A stretch of 8,476 nt of DNA, from the NCBI GenBank assembly GCA_904501685.1, contig CAJGBX010000056.1, forward strand, positions 1-8,476, written 5' to 3'. This DNA comes from Clostridiaceae bacterium (GTDB taxonomy: Bacteria > Bacillota > Clostridia > Oscillospirales > Acutalibacteraceae). Every line of letters begins with the position of its first letter. Position 1 is the first letter of the stretch. The notes below the pieces were generated by a model that did no database searches, was not told the DNA's origin, and was given only the letters and a program-made list of their open reading frames with translations. Shown piece by piece: positions 1 through 6,663 of this stretch. Both the position numbers and the translations under genes were made by a program.

Positions 1-588
1 GCCTTTATTTTACGTGAATCCGAGCAAAAGCTCGGACACATTTTACGTCAAAGCGAAGCCTCTACCTTAGTTTGGCTGCACGATGATTTGGGTCTTCCGG
101 CCTCACTTATACTGATGATTGTCGGCTTTGCTGTAACCGAGGGTCGTTCTAATATCGGATTTATAGAACGAACCGCCGTTGAATGGGTTAACGACGGTAT
201 ACAGGATATTCAAGCAGCCGAGCAACGTTTGGTTGATATGCGTCGGCGAAATTCATCTTGGCACGTAGTTGAAACCGCAATGGGCTTGTCTAAGCGTCAA
301 CCTACCAAGCTTGAGCTTGAAACCGCAGACCTTTGGGTTACCGAATGGGGCTACGGTGAAGATATAATCAGAGCGGCCTATGATACCTGCATTGATACAA
401 TTTCTGAATTTAAAATGCCTTACATAAAAAAGATAATTTCCGAATGGCATAAGGCCGGTGTAAAAACAGCTGATGATATTTTGAAATTAAACGCTAAGAA
501 AACCGCTTCTACCGGCAAGAAAAATGACAACGTAGGTGATTATTCCGACTTTATAAGCGGACTTATCTCTCAAAACGAGGAGGACTGA
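1..588 (+). CDS. DnaD-domain primosome protein, 5' end outside window
   Basis: The frame is open from base 1 to the TGA at 586-588, giving 195 codons with no upstream start visible, so the gene is cut by the window edge. Two DnaB_2/DnaD-like helical domains are visible. The first covers about residues 1-80 and ends in NIGFIERTAVEWVNDGI. The second covers about 85-160 and carries the family hallmark YIKKIISEWHKAGV, with the Y-x3-I-x3-W spacing. A Lys/Ser-rich linker and a short acidic tail follow. DnaD/DnaB proteins of Firmicutes remodel DNA and help recruit the replicative helicase at oriC and at restart sites. The missing N-terminus would be expected to hold a winged-helix domain. The adjacent DnaC-like ATPase gene starts 6 nt downstream and its SD lies inside this coding end, so the two are very likely cotranscribed and cooperate in helicase loading. 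Family assignment is confident; its exact equivalence to B. subtilis DnaD or DnaB is not settled. Confidence 0.87.
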   Translation, partial: AFILRESEQKLGHILRQSEASTLVWLHDDLGLPASLILMIVGFAVTEGRSNIGFIERTAVEWVNDGIQDIQAAEQRLVDMRRRNSSWHVVETAMGLSKRQPTKLELETADLWVTEWGYGEDIIRAAYDTCIDTISEFKMPYIKKIISEWHKAGVKTADDILKLNAKKTASTGKKNDNVGDYSDFISGLISQNEED

Positions 589-594
589 GCATAA

Positions 595-1563
595 ATGGCT
601 TTTTCAAACGAAATACTGCTTGAGGCTTTAAATGAAGTATCGGCACGCCGTAAGAATGCCGAAAAAACCTTTCAGCAGGTATGTGATGAAATTTATCAGC
701 GCTACCCTGAATTATCGGAAATCGATGCTCAGCTGAAAATCAAAAACTCAAAGCTGGCACTGGTTATATTTTCGGGTGACACCAAGACTGCCGAGTCTCT
801 TCGTCAGGAGGTCACTGAATTAAACAACCATAAAAATGAAATTTTAGCCAAAACACATATGCCAAAGGCTCCCGCAGCAACCTGTGAAAGCTGTCACGAC
901 ACCGGCTACTGTAACGGCAAGCTTTGCGAATGTGTTAAAGCATTGGCTTCAAAACTGCAATATTCAAGACTTTCAGGTGATATGCCGCTGTCAAGCTGTA
1001 CCTTCGATAATTTTGCGTTATCGTTTTACAGTGAAGAAAAAAATGAGCACGGTGTTTCTCCGAAACGTCAAATGACTGCCGTTTTAAAAGCCTGCCGAAG
1101 CTTTTGCGAAAGCTTCCCTAACGGTCAAAACATATTGTTTACAGGACATAGCGGTTTAGGTAAAACTCATCTTTCCTTAAGCATTGTCAATGAAATTTTA
1201 GCCAAGGGGCACAGTGTAATCTACGGTTCGGCACAAAACCTTATAAACGAGGTTAACCGTGAAACCTTTGACCGAAGCGGTTCTACCGATAAAATTGACA
1301 GTCTTAATTCCTGCGATTTACTGATTTTGGACGATTTAGGCGCCGAGTTTTCTACCCAGCTAAGTGTATCGTGTGTTTACAACATTATTAACACTCGAAT
1401 GATGAAAGGACTTTCTACTGTTATCAGCACCAATCTTGACATTAAGCAAATCAGCGACACCTACGGCGAGCGAGTTGCATCCCGAATTATCGGCAGCTAC
1501 TCTATCTGTCCCTGCTTCGGCAGTGATATAAGGCTGATTAAAGCTAAAAAAGCTTTAAAATAA
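595..1563 (+). CDS. DnaC-like helicase loader ATPase with N-terminal Cys cluster
   Basis: A 322-aa AAA+ ATPase of the DnaC/DnaI/IstB group, which loads the replicative DNA helicase onto single-stranded DNA. Walker A is GHSGLGKT (184-191), Walker B is LLILDD (242-247), a sensor-1 STN is at 278-280, and a putative arginine-finger/sensor segment is GERVASRI (291-298). The N-terminal 90 residues are helical and charged, likely the helicase-contacting part. They are followed by a cysteine cluster, CESC (97-100), C106, C111 and C113, around a DTGYCNG motif. This resembles the zinc-binding site seen in Clostridial DnaC homologues. The start ATG is preceded by GAGGAGG (577-583) inside the end of the DnaD-family gene, consistent with coupled expression. 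The gene ends in a TAA eight bases before a strong terminator hairpin. An IstB-type transposition helper is the main alternative, but there is no transposase next to it and the DnaD partner argues for replication. Confidence 0.9.
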   Translation: MAFSNEILLEALNEVSARRKNAEKTFQQVCDEIYQRYPELSEIDAQLKIKNSKLALVIFSGDTKTAESLRQEVTELNNHKNEILAKTHMPKAPAATCESCHDTGYCNGKLCECVKALASKLQYSRLSGDMPLSSCTFDNFALSFYSEEKNEHGVSPKRQMTAVLKACRSFCESFPNGQNILFTGHSGLGKTHLSLSIVNEILAKGHSVIYGSAQNLINEVNRETFDRSGSTDKIDSLNSCDLLILDDLGAEFSTQLSVSCVYNIINTRMMKGLSTVISTNLDIKQISDTYGERVASRIIGSYSICPCFGSDIRLIKAKKALK

Positions 1564-1570
1564 CACAAAA

Positions 1571-1607
1571 AAACCGACCTCATCCTTGAAAAGGATGAGG
1601 TCGGTTT
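1571..1607. terminator. Bidirectional terminator between dnaC-like gene and rpsR
   Basis: A perfect 17-bp inverted repeat: 1571-1587 pairs with 1591-1607 around a GAA loop. The right side continues with GGTTTT, a weak U-tract for the rightward transcript. The left side is preceded by a run of A, which gives a long U-tract on the minus strand. It lies 8 nt after the DnaC-like stop and 11 nt after the rpsR stop, so one hairpin most likely ends both convergent transcripts. Confidence 0.92.
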
Positions 1608-1617
1608 GGTTTTAGCA

Positions 1618-1857
1618 TTAGTCTGCTACGTAAGGAAGCAATGCAACATAACGTGCACGCTTAATAGCAGTAGTAAGCTCACGCTGATGAGCAGCACAGG
1701 TGCCACTCACACGACGAGGAAGAATCTTTGCACGCTCGGAGATAAACTTACGGAGCTTTGCAACATCCTTATAATCAATGAACTCTGCACGGTCAACACA
1801 GAAGTGGCAAACCTTCTTTCTGGGCTTGCGGTGCATAGGTCTTTCGCTTTTTTCCAT
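1618..1857 (-). CDS. rpsR: 30S ribosomal protein S18
   Basis: A 79-aa basic protein with the S18 core: the segment around FIDYKDVAKLRKFISERAKI, the GTCAAHQREL segment, and an ARYVALLPY end. S18 binds 16S rRNA as a heterodimer with S6 on the platform of the small subunit. It is a zinc-type (C+) version: C17-x2-C20 near the N-terminus and C54-x2-H57 can form one Zn site, whereas many bacteria have lost these residues. The ATG at 1855-1857 has a near-perfect SD, AAGGAGGT on the minus strand (1867-1874), 9 nt away. It is the last gene of the rpsF-ssb-rpsR operon, 62 nt after ssb, and ends at the shared terminator. Confidence 0.97.
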   Translation of the reverse strand: MEKSERPMHRKPRKKVCHFCVDRAEFIDYKDVAKLRKFISERAKILPRRVSGTCAAHQRELTTAIKRARYVALLPYVAD

Positions 1858-1919
1858 TTTAAGGCGACCTCCTTTAATAATAGTAGAAAGCCTTTCAATT
1901 TAAGGCTTAAATTCATTTC

Positions 1920-2354
1920 TTAGAACGGTAAATCGTCATCCGATGCGATTTCGGCAAAATCACCTGAATCGCTATTGGAGAAGGACTGCGGAGCAGCCTG
2001 AGTTTCTTGGGGTGCATATCCGCTTGCATCACCGCTGTCGCGCTTATTTTCTACGAAGTGAACGTTGTTAGCAACAACCTCGTAGGAGGTACGGTTATTA
2101 CCGTCCTTATCGGTGTAGCGGTTCATACGTAACGAACCTTCAATACCGATGCGCTGACCTTTTTTAAAGTATCTGGTAATGAACTCAGCAGTCTGACGCC
2201 AAGCAACAATGTTGATAAAATCAGTCTGTCTTTCCTCTCCTGAACGGTAAGCACGGTCTACTGCAATAGAAAATCTTGTCACAGCAATATTTGAATTAGT
2301 GTGACGAAGCTCGGGATTATCGGTCAATCTACCGATTAAAACGACAACATTCAT
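1920..2354 (-). CDS. ssb: Single-stranded DNA-binding protein SSB
   Basis: A 144-aa protein. The OB fold spans about residues 1-102, opening with MNVVVLIGRLTDNPELR and including the conserved FINIVAW strand with W52, and GQRIGIEGSLR. A low-complexity Gln/Ser/Asp linker (about 105-135) leads to the acidic tip DDDLPF (139-144), which docks SSB-interacting proteins. The protein coats ssDNA as a tetramer in replication, recombination and repair. The minus-strand SD GGAGGA (2364-2369) lies before the ATG, and the gene begins 16 nt after the rpsF stop. The position between rpsF and rpsR is the canonical Firmicute arrangement. The C-terminal tip shows this is a functional housekeeping SSB and not a phage fragment. 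Confidence 0.97.
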   Translation of the reverse strand: MNVVVLIGRLTDNPELRHTNSNIAVTRFSIAVDRAYRSGEERQTDFINIVAWRQTAEFITRYFKKGQRIGIEGSLRMNRYTDKDGNNRTSYEVVANNVHFVENKRDSGDASGYAPQETQAAPQSFSNSDSGDFAEIASDDDLPF

Positions 2355-2370
2355 TTAATGTTTCCTCCCA

Positions 2371-2658
2371 TTAATTTTTTGCAATGACCATAACTCTAAG
2401 AGCACCGTCGGTAATCTTAGCAACACGGTCAAGCTCTGCAGGGAAAGACGGAGCGCTTTGGAAAGATACAATAACGTAGTATCCCTCGGTTTCGTCGTTG
2501 ATAGGATATGCCAAACGGCGCTTACCCCAATCGTCAACGTTTTCAACGGTACCGTTTTCAGCAATCAAAGCCTTGAACTTTTCTACCAAAGCTGTAGTGG
2601 CCTCCTCACCGTTTACAACGGAGAAAACCATAGTTGCTTCATAATTTTTAGTAACCAT
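2371..2658 (-). CDS. rpsF: 30S ribosomal protein S6
   Basis: A 95-aa protein with the S6 ferredoxin-like fold signatures: YEATMVFS at the first strand, DDWGKRRLAYPI with the typical W-G-K-R-x-L-A-Y-x-I run, EGYYVIVSF, and a final VMVIAK strand. S6 pairs with S18 on the 30S platform, and its partner is the last gene of the same operon. The ATG at 2656-2658 is 10 nt from the AAGGAGGT SD (minus strand, 2669-2676). Another ATG 7 nt upstream is out of frame and only 3 nt from the SD, so it is not the start. The gene is first in the operon, behind a consensus promoter and a structured leader. Confidence 0.97.
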   Translation of the reverse strand: MVTKNYEATMVFSVVNGEEATTALVEKFKALIAENGTVENVDDWGKRRLAYPINDETEGYYVIVSFQSAPSFPAELDRVAKITDGALRVMVIAKN

Positions 2659-2670
2659 TCTTCATTACAC

Positions 2671-2714
2671 CTCCTTTTGGACTTATGGCACTAAGTTTCG
2701 CTTAGTGCAAGGAG
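2671..2714 (-). promoter_or_regulatory. rpsF leader hairpin able to sequester the Shine-Dalgarno
   Basis: On the minus strand the leader holds an 8-bp perfect hairpin: GCACTAAG (2708-2701), loop CGAAA, CTTAGTGC (2695-2688). The six bases just before it, CTCCTT (2714-2709), are the exact complement of the rpsF SD AAGGAG (2676-2671). The two could close an outer stem with an 11-nt one-sided loop. This would hide the ribosome binding site. S6:S18 autoregulation through a leader RNA is known in bacteria, but the published CCG bulge signature is absent here, so the regulator is an inference. Confidence 0.6.
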
Positions 2715-2747
2715 CTATTTACATAATAATGCTCAATAGCATATGAT

Positions 2748-2776
2748 ATTATAACAGTGACCATTAAAAATGTCAA
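2748..2776 (-). promoter_or_regulatory. SigA promoter of rpsF-ssb-rpsR
   Basis: On the minus strand there is a TTGACA -35 box (2776-2771), a 17-nt spacer and a TATAAT -10 box (2753-2748), a full consensus match. Transcription would begin near 2741, leaving a leader of about 85 nt before rpsF. Strength fits a ribosomal protein operon. Confidence 0.92.
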
Positions 2777-2791
2777 GAATTATTTTTATTA

Positions 2792-2823
2792 AAAATCGGG
2801 CAGCTTGACAGCCGCCCGATTTT
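2792..2823 (-). terminator. Rho-independent terminator of the beta-propeller gene
   Basis: A GC-rich hairpin: 2792-2801 pairs with 2814-2823. An A/C mismatch and two inner GC pairs continue the stem. The minus-strand transcript runs into a U-rich stretch (complement of the A run at 2786-2795). It sits 16 nt past the stop of the leftward propeller gene and just ahead of the rpsF promoter, insulating the two units. Confidence 0.88.
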
Positions 2824-2838
2824 ACATAATTTTACATC

Positions 2839-4767
2839 TTACCCTATTTTAATGCCGTAAACCTTTTGACCTCTCGTACCGATAACAAGCATATCGTTAA
2901 ACACCGCCGGTGAAGCCTCGATATTACTGCCCAAATTAATAGAATTTAAGGTTTCGCCCGTTTTACCGTTGATAAACTTAACATTACCGCCACTGTCACA
3001 AACAATTAAGTATCCGTCACCGTTATCATCATAAAGTGCAACCGGTGAGCTCCAAGTGTAGCGGCTCATCGTTTCTTCCCAAACCACCTCGCCTGTTTCG
3101 GTATCAAGTGCTACAAGCAAGCCTTTGGAATAACCGTTAATTTTAGCTATAGGATAAATTATAAGTCCTTCTAAATTAGTACCGTATTTACCTAAAACCG
3201 GTGAGCCTAAGACACCTCCCGATACCATTTTATCATAATTAATACCCTCAAAGCACTTTTCCCAAACCTTTTTGCCGGTTGAGGCTTCAAGTTTAATAAT
3301 GTAGCACTTATCCCCTAGCGTTTCGGTCGAGCAGCCGGTATAAAGATACCCCTTTCCGTTTTCCCAAGAGAAAACCGGTGTTGCGTTAATATCATCATGC
3401 ACTTTTTGTGCCCACTTTAATTGCATTGTGTTAACATCGACACAGAAAAGCATACCGCTATTGTCGGCAACATAAACATAATTTTCAACCAACACAGCAC
3501 TTGACTCATAACCCAAGGTACCACCCAACGAGGTCTTATATCTTGCCATTACCGGCTCATCAGGGTCAATAGACAAGGTGCCTGCCGTCTTATCGTATTT
3601 AGTGTTAAGCTTGATTGTATAAAGCAAACCGTTTTCACCCGGCCAGATAAGCGTATCAGACTCAGCGTGAACCAACGGGGACGAGTCAAACGCACGCCAA
3701 GGACGGAGAGCAAACGACTCACTATGACCGCGCTCATACATAGTCGTACAATCGATAAGATTGATTATAAACATCCGCGGATACTTGCCGGCAACTGTTT
3801 TATCACCCGAGCCTACATACATTATTGGATATCCGCGTGGGTCTAATGAACCCGCCCCTTTAAATGCCATACCCATATTAAGTGGGTCACGGGTGTACGA
3901 GCCGTCATCCAAATCGTAGAAGTAAATACGGCCGTCCATAGTGGCATAAATAACCTCTACCAAGTCCTTTTTTGACTTCTTTTCCTCATAAAGGTTCATT
4001 ATTTTCTTAGTATCCTCGTCCCACTGAACGATTAACGGCTGACCCGTCCAACCGGAGCCTGTCCAGGCACCGCCGTCCTGACGCGACAAAGAGCTTGTTT
4101 TCTTTTCCCAAATTTGAGTTAATGTTTTATCAGTTAAATCAGCAGAACCGAAAACCGCGCCGGTACGGTAGTTATCCCCTCTAAAGGTAGCAACACCCGG
4201 CAAGCAGAAATATGGTGCTTTATTAGGGTTGCCGAAGCTGATTTCGTCCTCGCGTTCAAAGGTTTTGGTGATTGCCTTATTCTTAATAATCTCCCACTTG
4301 ACCTTCCAGTTTTCAGGGTCAGATTCCTCAACATTTGCAACGGTACTAAAAGAGCCGTCGGGTACCTCAACAACCGGCTTATCACTGCTTGAAGTGTCAC
4401 CTGAGGATGCATCACCCACCGAGGAATTGCTTAATGTATTATTGGGAGCAGGTGTTTTTGCAGAAGGGAAAAACGCCATACACATAACAGCAAGGCAAAG
4501 TGTTACGCACAATGCAGTATAGCCTACTCCAATGACCGCCTTACGTGTGAATTTAAGCTTACGTCGGGAGCCTGCCGCTTTTTTCTTTTTAATGTATACT
4601 ACAGTAAAATATACACACTCGAAAAGCAGTATTGCATCAATAACAAACACTGCAATCAATGTTCCCGTTACCAGACGGCTGCTACCGTTTATATTGGCAA
4701 CCAGAGCGGTAATACAAAGTGCCGCACTTAAAAGTGCAGTATAAATAATAGTCATCAGCTTTTTCAT
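2839..4767 (-). CDS. Membrane-anchored PQQ-like beta-propeller protein
   Basis: A 642-aa protein. Three hydrophobic helices lie at about 5-26, 33-58 and 77-100. A strongly basic loop (60-76, KKKK and RRK) separates helices two and three, which places that loop in the cytoplasm and the C-terminal 540 residues outside. A Ser/Thr/Asp-rich linker (about 105-135) leads to a propeller with repeated blade signatures. Examples are LKWAQKVHDDINATPVF (450-466), GKKVWEKCFEG (498-508), GEVVWEETMSRYTWSSPV (559-576) and the closing blade ending in KVYGIKIG. These match PQQ-like/WD-type tryptophan-docking repeats of the BamB class. A DDNGDG loop (580-585) looks like a calcium-binding turn. The catalytic residues of quinoprotein dehydrogenases are not evident, so a binding or scaffolding role is likelier than enzymatic activity. 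The SD AGAGGTG precedes the ATG. The gene has its own promoter and terminator. Ligand and exact role are unknown. Confidence 0.85.
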   Translation of the reverse strand: MKKLMTIIYTALLSAALCITALVANINGSSRLVTGTLIAVFVIDAILLFECVYFTVVYIKKKKAAGSRRKLKFTRKAVIGVGYTALCVTLCLAVMCMAFFPSAKTPAPNNTLSNSSVGDASSGDTSSSDKPVVEVPDGSFSTVANVEESDPENWKVKWEIIKNKAITKTFEREDEISFGNPNKAPYFCLPGVATFRGDNYRTGAVFGSADLTDKTLTQIWEKKTSSLSRQDGGAWTGSGWTGQPLIVQWDEDTKKIMNLYEEKKSKKDLVEVIYATMDGRIYFYDLDDGSYTRDPLNMGMAFKGAGSLDPRGYPIMYVGSGDKTVAGKYPRMFIINLIDCTTMYERGHSESFALRPWRAFDSSPLVHAESDTLIWPGENGLLYTIKLNTKYDKTAGTLSIDPDEPVMARYKTSLGGTLGYESSAVLVENYVYVADNSGMLFCVDVNTMQLKWAQKVHDDINATPVFSWENGKGYLYTGCSTETLGDKCYIIKLEASTGKKVWEKCFEGINYDKMVSGGVLGSPVLGKYGTNLEGLIIYPIAKINGYSKGLLVALDTETGEVVWEETMSRYTWSSPVALYDDNGDGYLIVCDSGGNVKFINGKTGETLNSINLGSNIEASPAVFNDMLVIGTRGQKVYGIKIG

Positions 4768-4807
4768 TTTGCACCTCTTAACTGAATCACATTCCCTTTC
4801 ACACTAA

Positions 4808-4836
4808 GTTATACCAAGCAAAACGCCAAAAGTCAA
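4808..4836 (-). promoter_or_regulatory. Probable SigA promoter of the beta-propeller gene
   Basis: On the minus strand there is TTGACT (4836-4831), a 17-nt spacer and TATAAC (4813-4808), each one mismatch from consensus. The predicted start near 4801 leaves a leader of about 34 nt with the AGAGGTG ribosome binding site. Confidence 0.75.
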
Positions 4837-4897
4837 TAAAAGTTACAATTTTGAGTTATTTTTTCCAAACTTTTCACGATAAAACCCTTAAAGATAC

Positions 4898-4925
4898 TTG
4901 AAAAAATATCAAAATATGTTAAAAT
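4898..4925 (+). promoter_or_regulatory. Probable SigA promoter of pduL-hemW-mscL-yitT
   Basis: TTGAAA at 4898-4903, a 16-nt spacer and TAAAAT at 4920-4925, with an extended -10 TG at 4917-4918. The surrounding 4840-4948 is very AT-rich, as upstream elements often are. A second TAAAAT at 4932-4937 is a possible alternative -10. Confidence 0.65.
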
Positions 4926-4963
4926 AAATTGTAAAATATATTTTCTTTAAAGGAGAAAAAGTT

Positions 4964-5539
4964 ATGTCTAAAGAATTTTTAGTTGAAATTTCCGCACGTC
5001 ACGTTCACGTAACCAAGGAAACACTTGAGACCCTTTTCGGTAAAGGCTATGAGCTTACCCCTAAAAAGGACCTTTCTCAGCCCGGACAGTTTGCCTGTGA
5101 GGAGAGAGTTACCGTTGTCGGCTCTAAAAAGGAGCTTGCCGGTGTTTCTATCCTAGGCCCCTGCCGTCCTGCTGACCAGGTTGAGCTTTCGGCTACCGAT
5201 GCACGTGCTATCGGTGTTGCAGCTCCTATCCGCGAGTCGGGTGATGTTGCCGGCTCAGGCGCATGCAAGCTTGTCGGTCCTTGCGGTGAGGTCGAGCTTA
5301 AAGAGGGCGTTATGGTTGCAAAGCGTCATATACATATGACTCCCGAGGATGCAGAAAACTTAGGCGTTAAGGATGCAGAGATTGTTAATGTAAAGATTGA
5401 CACTAAGGACCGCAGCCTTATCTTCGGTGATACCGTTGTACGTGTAAGCCCGAAATATGCTCTGGCTATGCATGTTGACACCGACGAGGCTAACGCCGCC
5501 GCTATTCCCGGCAGCTGTATGGCTACTATCGTTAAATAA
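4964..5539 (+). CDS. pduL: Phosphate acyltransferase PduL (phosphotransacylase)
   Basis: A 191-aa PduL-family enzyme that exchanges acyl-CoA and acyl phosphate (propionyl or acetyl), unrelated in fold to Pta. The two-barrel family motifs are present: SARHVHVT (10-17), GPCRPADQVELS (65-76), AKRHIHMTPEDA (119-130) and MHVDTDEANAA (169-179). His13, His15, His122, His124 and His170 are the expected metal-site candidates. The protein starts directly at the catalytic core with no N-terminal encapsulation peptide, and no microcompartment shell gene is nearby. It therefore probably works free in the cytosol, supplying acetyl phosphate for an acetate kinase encoded elsewhere (inference). The AAAGGAG SD (4949-4955) is 8 nt from the ATG. 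The codons are dominated by a few favoured ones, suggesting high expression. It is first in a probable operon. Confidence 0.93.
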   Translation: MSKEFLVEISARHVHVTKETLETLFGKGYELTPKKDLSQPGQFACEERVTVVGSKKELAGVSILGPCRPADQVELSATDARAIGVAAPIRESGDVAGSGACKLVGPCGEVELKEGVMVAKRHIHMTPEDAENLGVKDAEIVNVKIDTKDRSLIFGDTVVRVSPKYALAMHVDTDEANAAAIPGSCMATIVK

Positions 5540-6643
5540 TTGAATCCTATAGGACTTTATCTGCACGTTCCGTTCTGTTTTTCTAAATGCGCTTACTGTG
5601 ACTTTTATTCAAATAGAGCGGACGTCAGTGTTTTTGACAGTTTTACCGACACTGTTTGTGAGCATTTAACCGAAGCAGGAAACCGACTCAACCGTCCTGC
5701 CGATACATTATATATCGGTGGCGGTACACCAAGTCTGTTAGGCGGTGAAAGGATTGCACGCTTGGTCACTGCGGCCAAAAAAGGCTTTGGTCTTGCCGAT
5801 GCCGAAATCACGGTGGAATGCAACCCTAAAGAGCATTTGGCCGAGGACTTCAAGCAAATGGCTGCCGCCGGTGTAAACCGTTTATCCTTGGGTGTTCAGT
5901 CGGCAATTGACGGTGAGTTAAAAGCCCTTGGGCGACGTCACCGGAATGAGGATGTTATACGTTCGGTCAAGGATGCCAAGCAAAATGGAATACATAACAT
6001 TTCACTTGATTTGATGCTTGGAATTCCTCATCAGACACTTGGTTCGTTAAAGCAGTCGCTCGAATTTCTGCTTTCTTTAGATCCTGCTCATATTTCGGCT
6101 TATATCTTAAAAATTGAGCCGAACACTCCGTTCGGAAAAACCGATTTATCCTTACTCAATTTACCAAATGAGGATGAAACTGCCGAAATGTACCTATTTG
6201 TTTCGGACTATTTAAAGCAAAACGGTTATATTCATTATGAAATCTCCAACTTTGCAAAACCGGGTTTTATTTCGCGTCATAACACAAAATACTGGTTATG
6301 TGAGGAGTATTTGGGGCTTGGACCTGCGGCGTATTCCTATTTAAACGGCAAACGTTTCAGCTTTGACCGAAATACCGAGCAGTACCTTTCCTGTCCTTCT
6401 GTCACATATGACGGTGACGGCGGCGATTTCGAGGAATATGTAATGCTGAGGCTAAGGCTAAGTGACGGCATTGACCGGCAAAAGCTTACCTCTCGGTACG
6501 GTGCCGTCAAAGCAGACAAGCTCTTTAAAAAAGCTGAAGCTTTTAAAAACACCAACCTTATCAAGCTGACCGAAAACGGCTTGAGTTTAACGGTAAGGGG
6601 ATTTTTGGTTTCTAATGCAGTTATAGGTAAGCTGCTATTTTAA
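5540..6643 (+). CDS. hemW: Radical SAM heme chaperone HemW
   Basis: A 367-aa protein, near the usual HemW length of about 380. The [4Fe-4S]/SAM motif is C13-x3-C17-x2-C20, followed by DF. Coproporphyrinogen oxidase HemN carries a further Cys there, so this is HemW. GGGTPS (61-66), NRLSLGVQS (113-121) and the heme-binding HNTKYW (247-252) support this. The last is the HNxxYW signature. A C-terminal HemN_C domain follows (about 295-360). HemW binds heme and delivers it to target proteins. The only start that preserves the GLYLHVPFC opening is TTG 5540-5542, which directly follows the pduL TAA in the same frame. No SD is visible, so translation probably depends on ribosomes ending pduL. Whether this organism makes or imports heme cannot be seen here. 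Confidence 0.92.
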   Translation: MNPIGLYLHVPFCFSKCAYCDFYSNRADVSVFDSFTDTVCEHLTEAGNRLNRPADTLYIGGGTPSLLGGERIARLVTAAKKGFGLADAEITVECNPKEHLAEDFKQMAAAGVNRLSLGVQSAIDGELKALGRRHRNEDVIRSVKDAKQNGIHNISLDLMLGIPHQTLGSLKQSLEFLLSLDPAHISAYILKIEPNTPFGKTDLSLLNLPNEDETAEMYLFVSDYLKQNGYIHYEISNFAKPGFISRHNTKYWLCEEYLGLGPAAYSYLNGKRFSFDRNTEQYLSCPSVTYDGDGGDFEEYVMLRLRLSDGIDRQKLTSRYGAVKADKLFKKAEAFKNTNLIKLTENGLSLTVRGFLVSNAVIGKLLF

Positions 6644-6663
6644 TTTTTTTAGAGGTGGAAAAA

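Noticed and set aside
88..90. TTG at 88 as the start of the DnaD-domain gene.
   Set aside because: The reading frame stays open to base 1 and encodes DnaD-like residues upstream, so the gene simply begins outside the window.
1606..1923. A 105-codon plus-strand frame across rpsR.
   Set aside because: It is the antisense shadow of the certain rpsR gene, with no SD and no family features.
4229..4744. Two plus-strand frames (4229-4522 and 4532-4744) inside the beta-propeller gene.
   Set aside because: They are reverse-strand shadows of the linker and membrane helices. The opposite frame is a full 642-aa protein with coherent domains, SD, promoter and terminator.
6655..6657. GTG at 6655 as the mscL start (three residues longer).
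   Set aside because: It lies within the AGAGGTGG ribosome binding site that serves the ATG at 6664, and the ATG gives the usual MKKFF-type MscL beginning.
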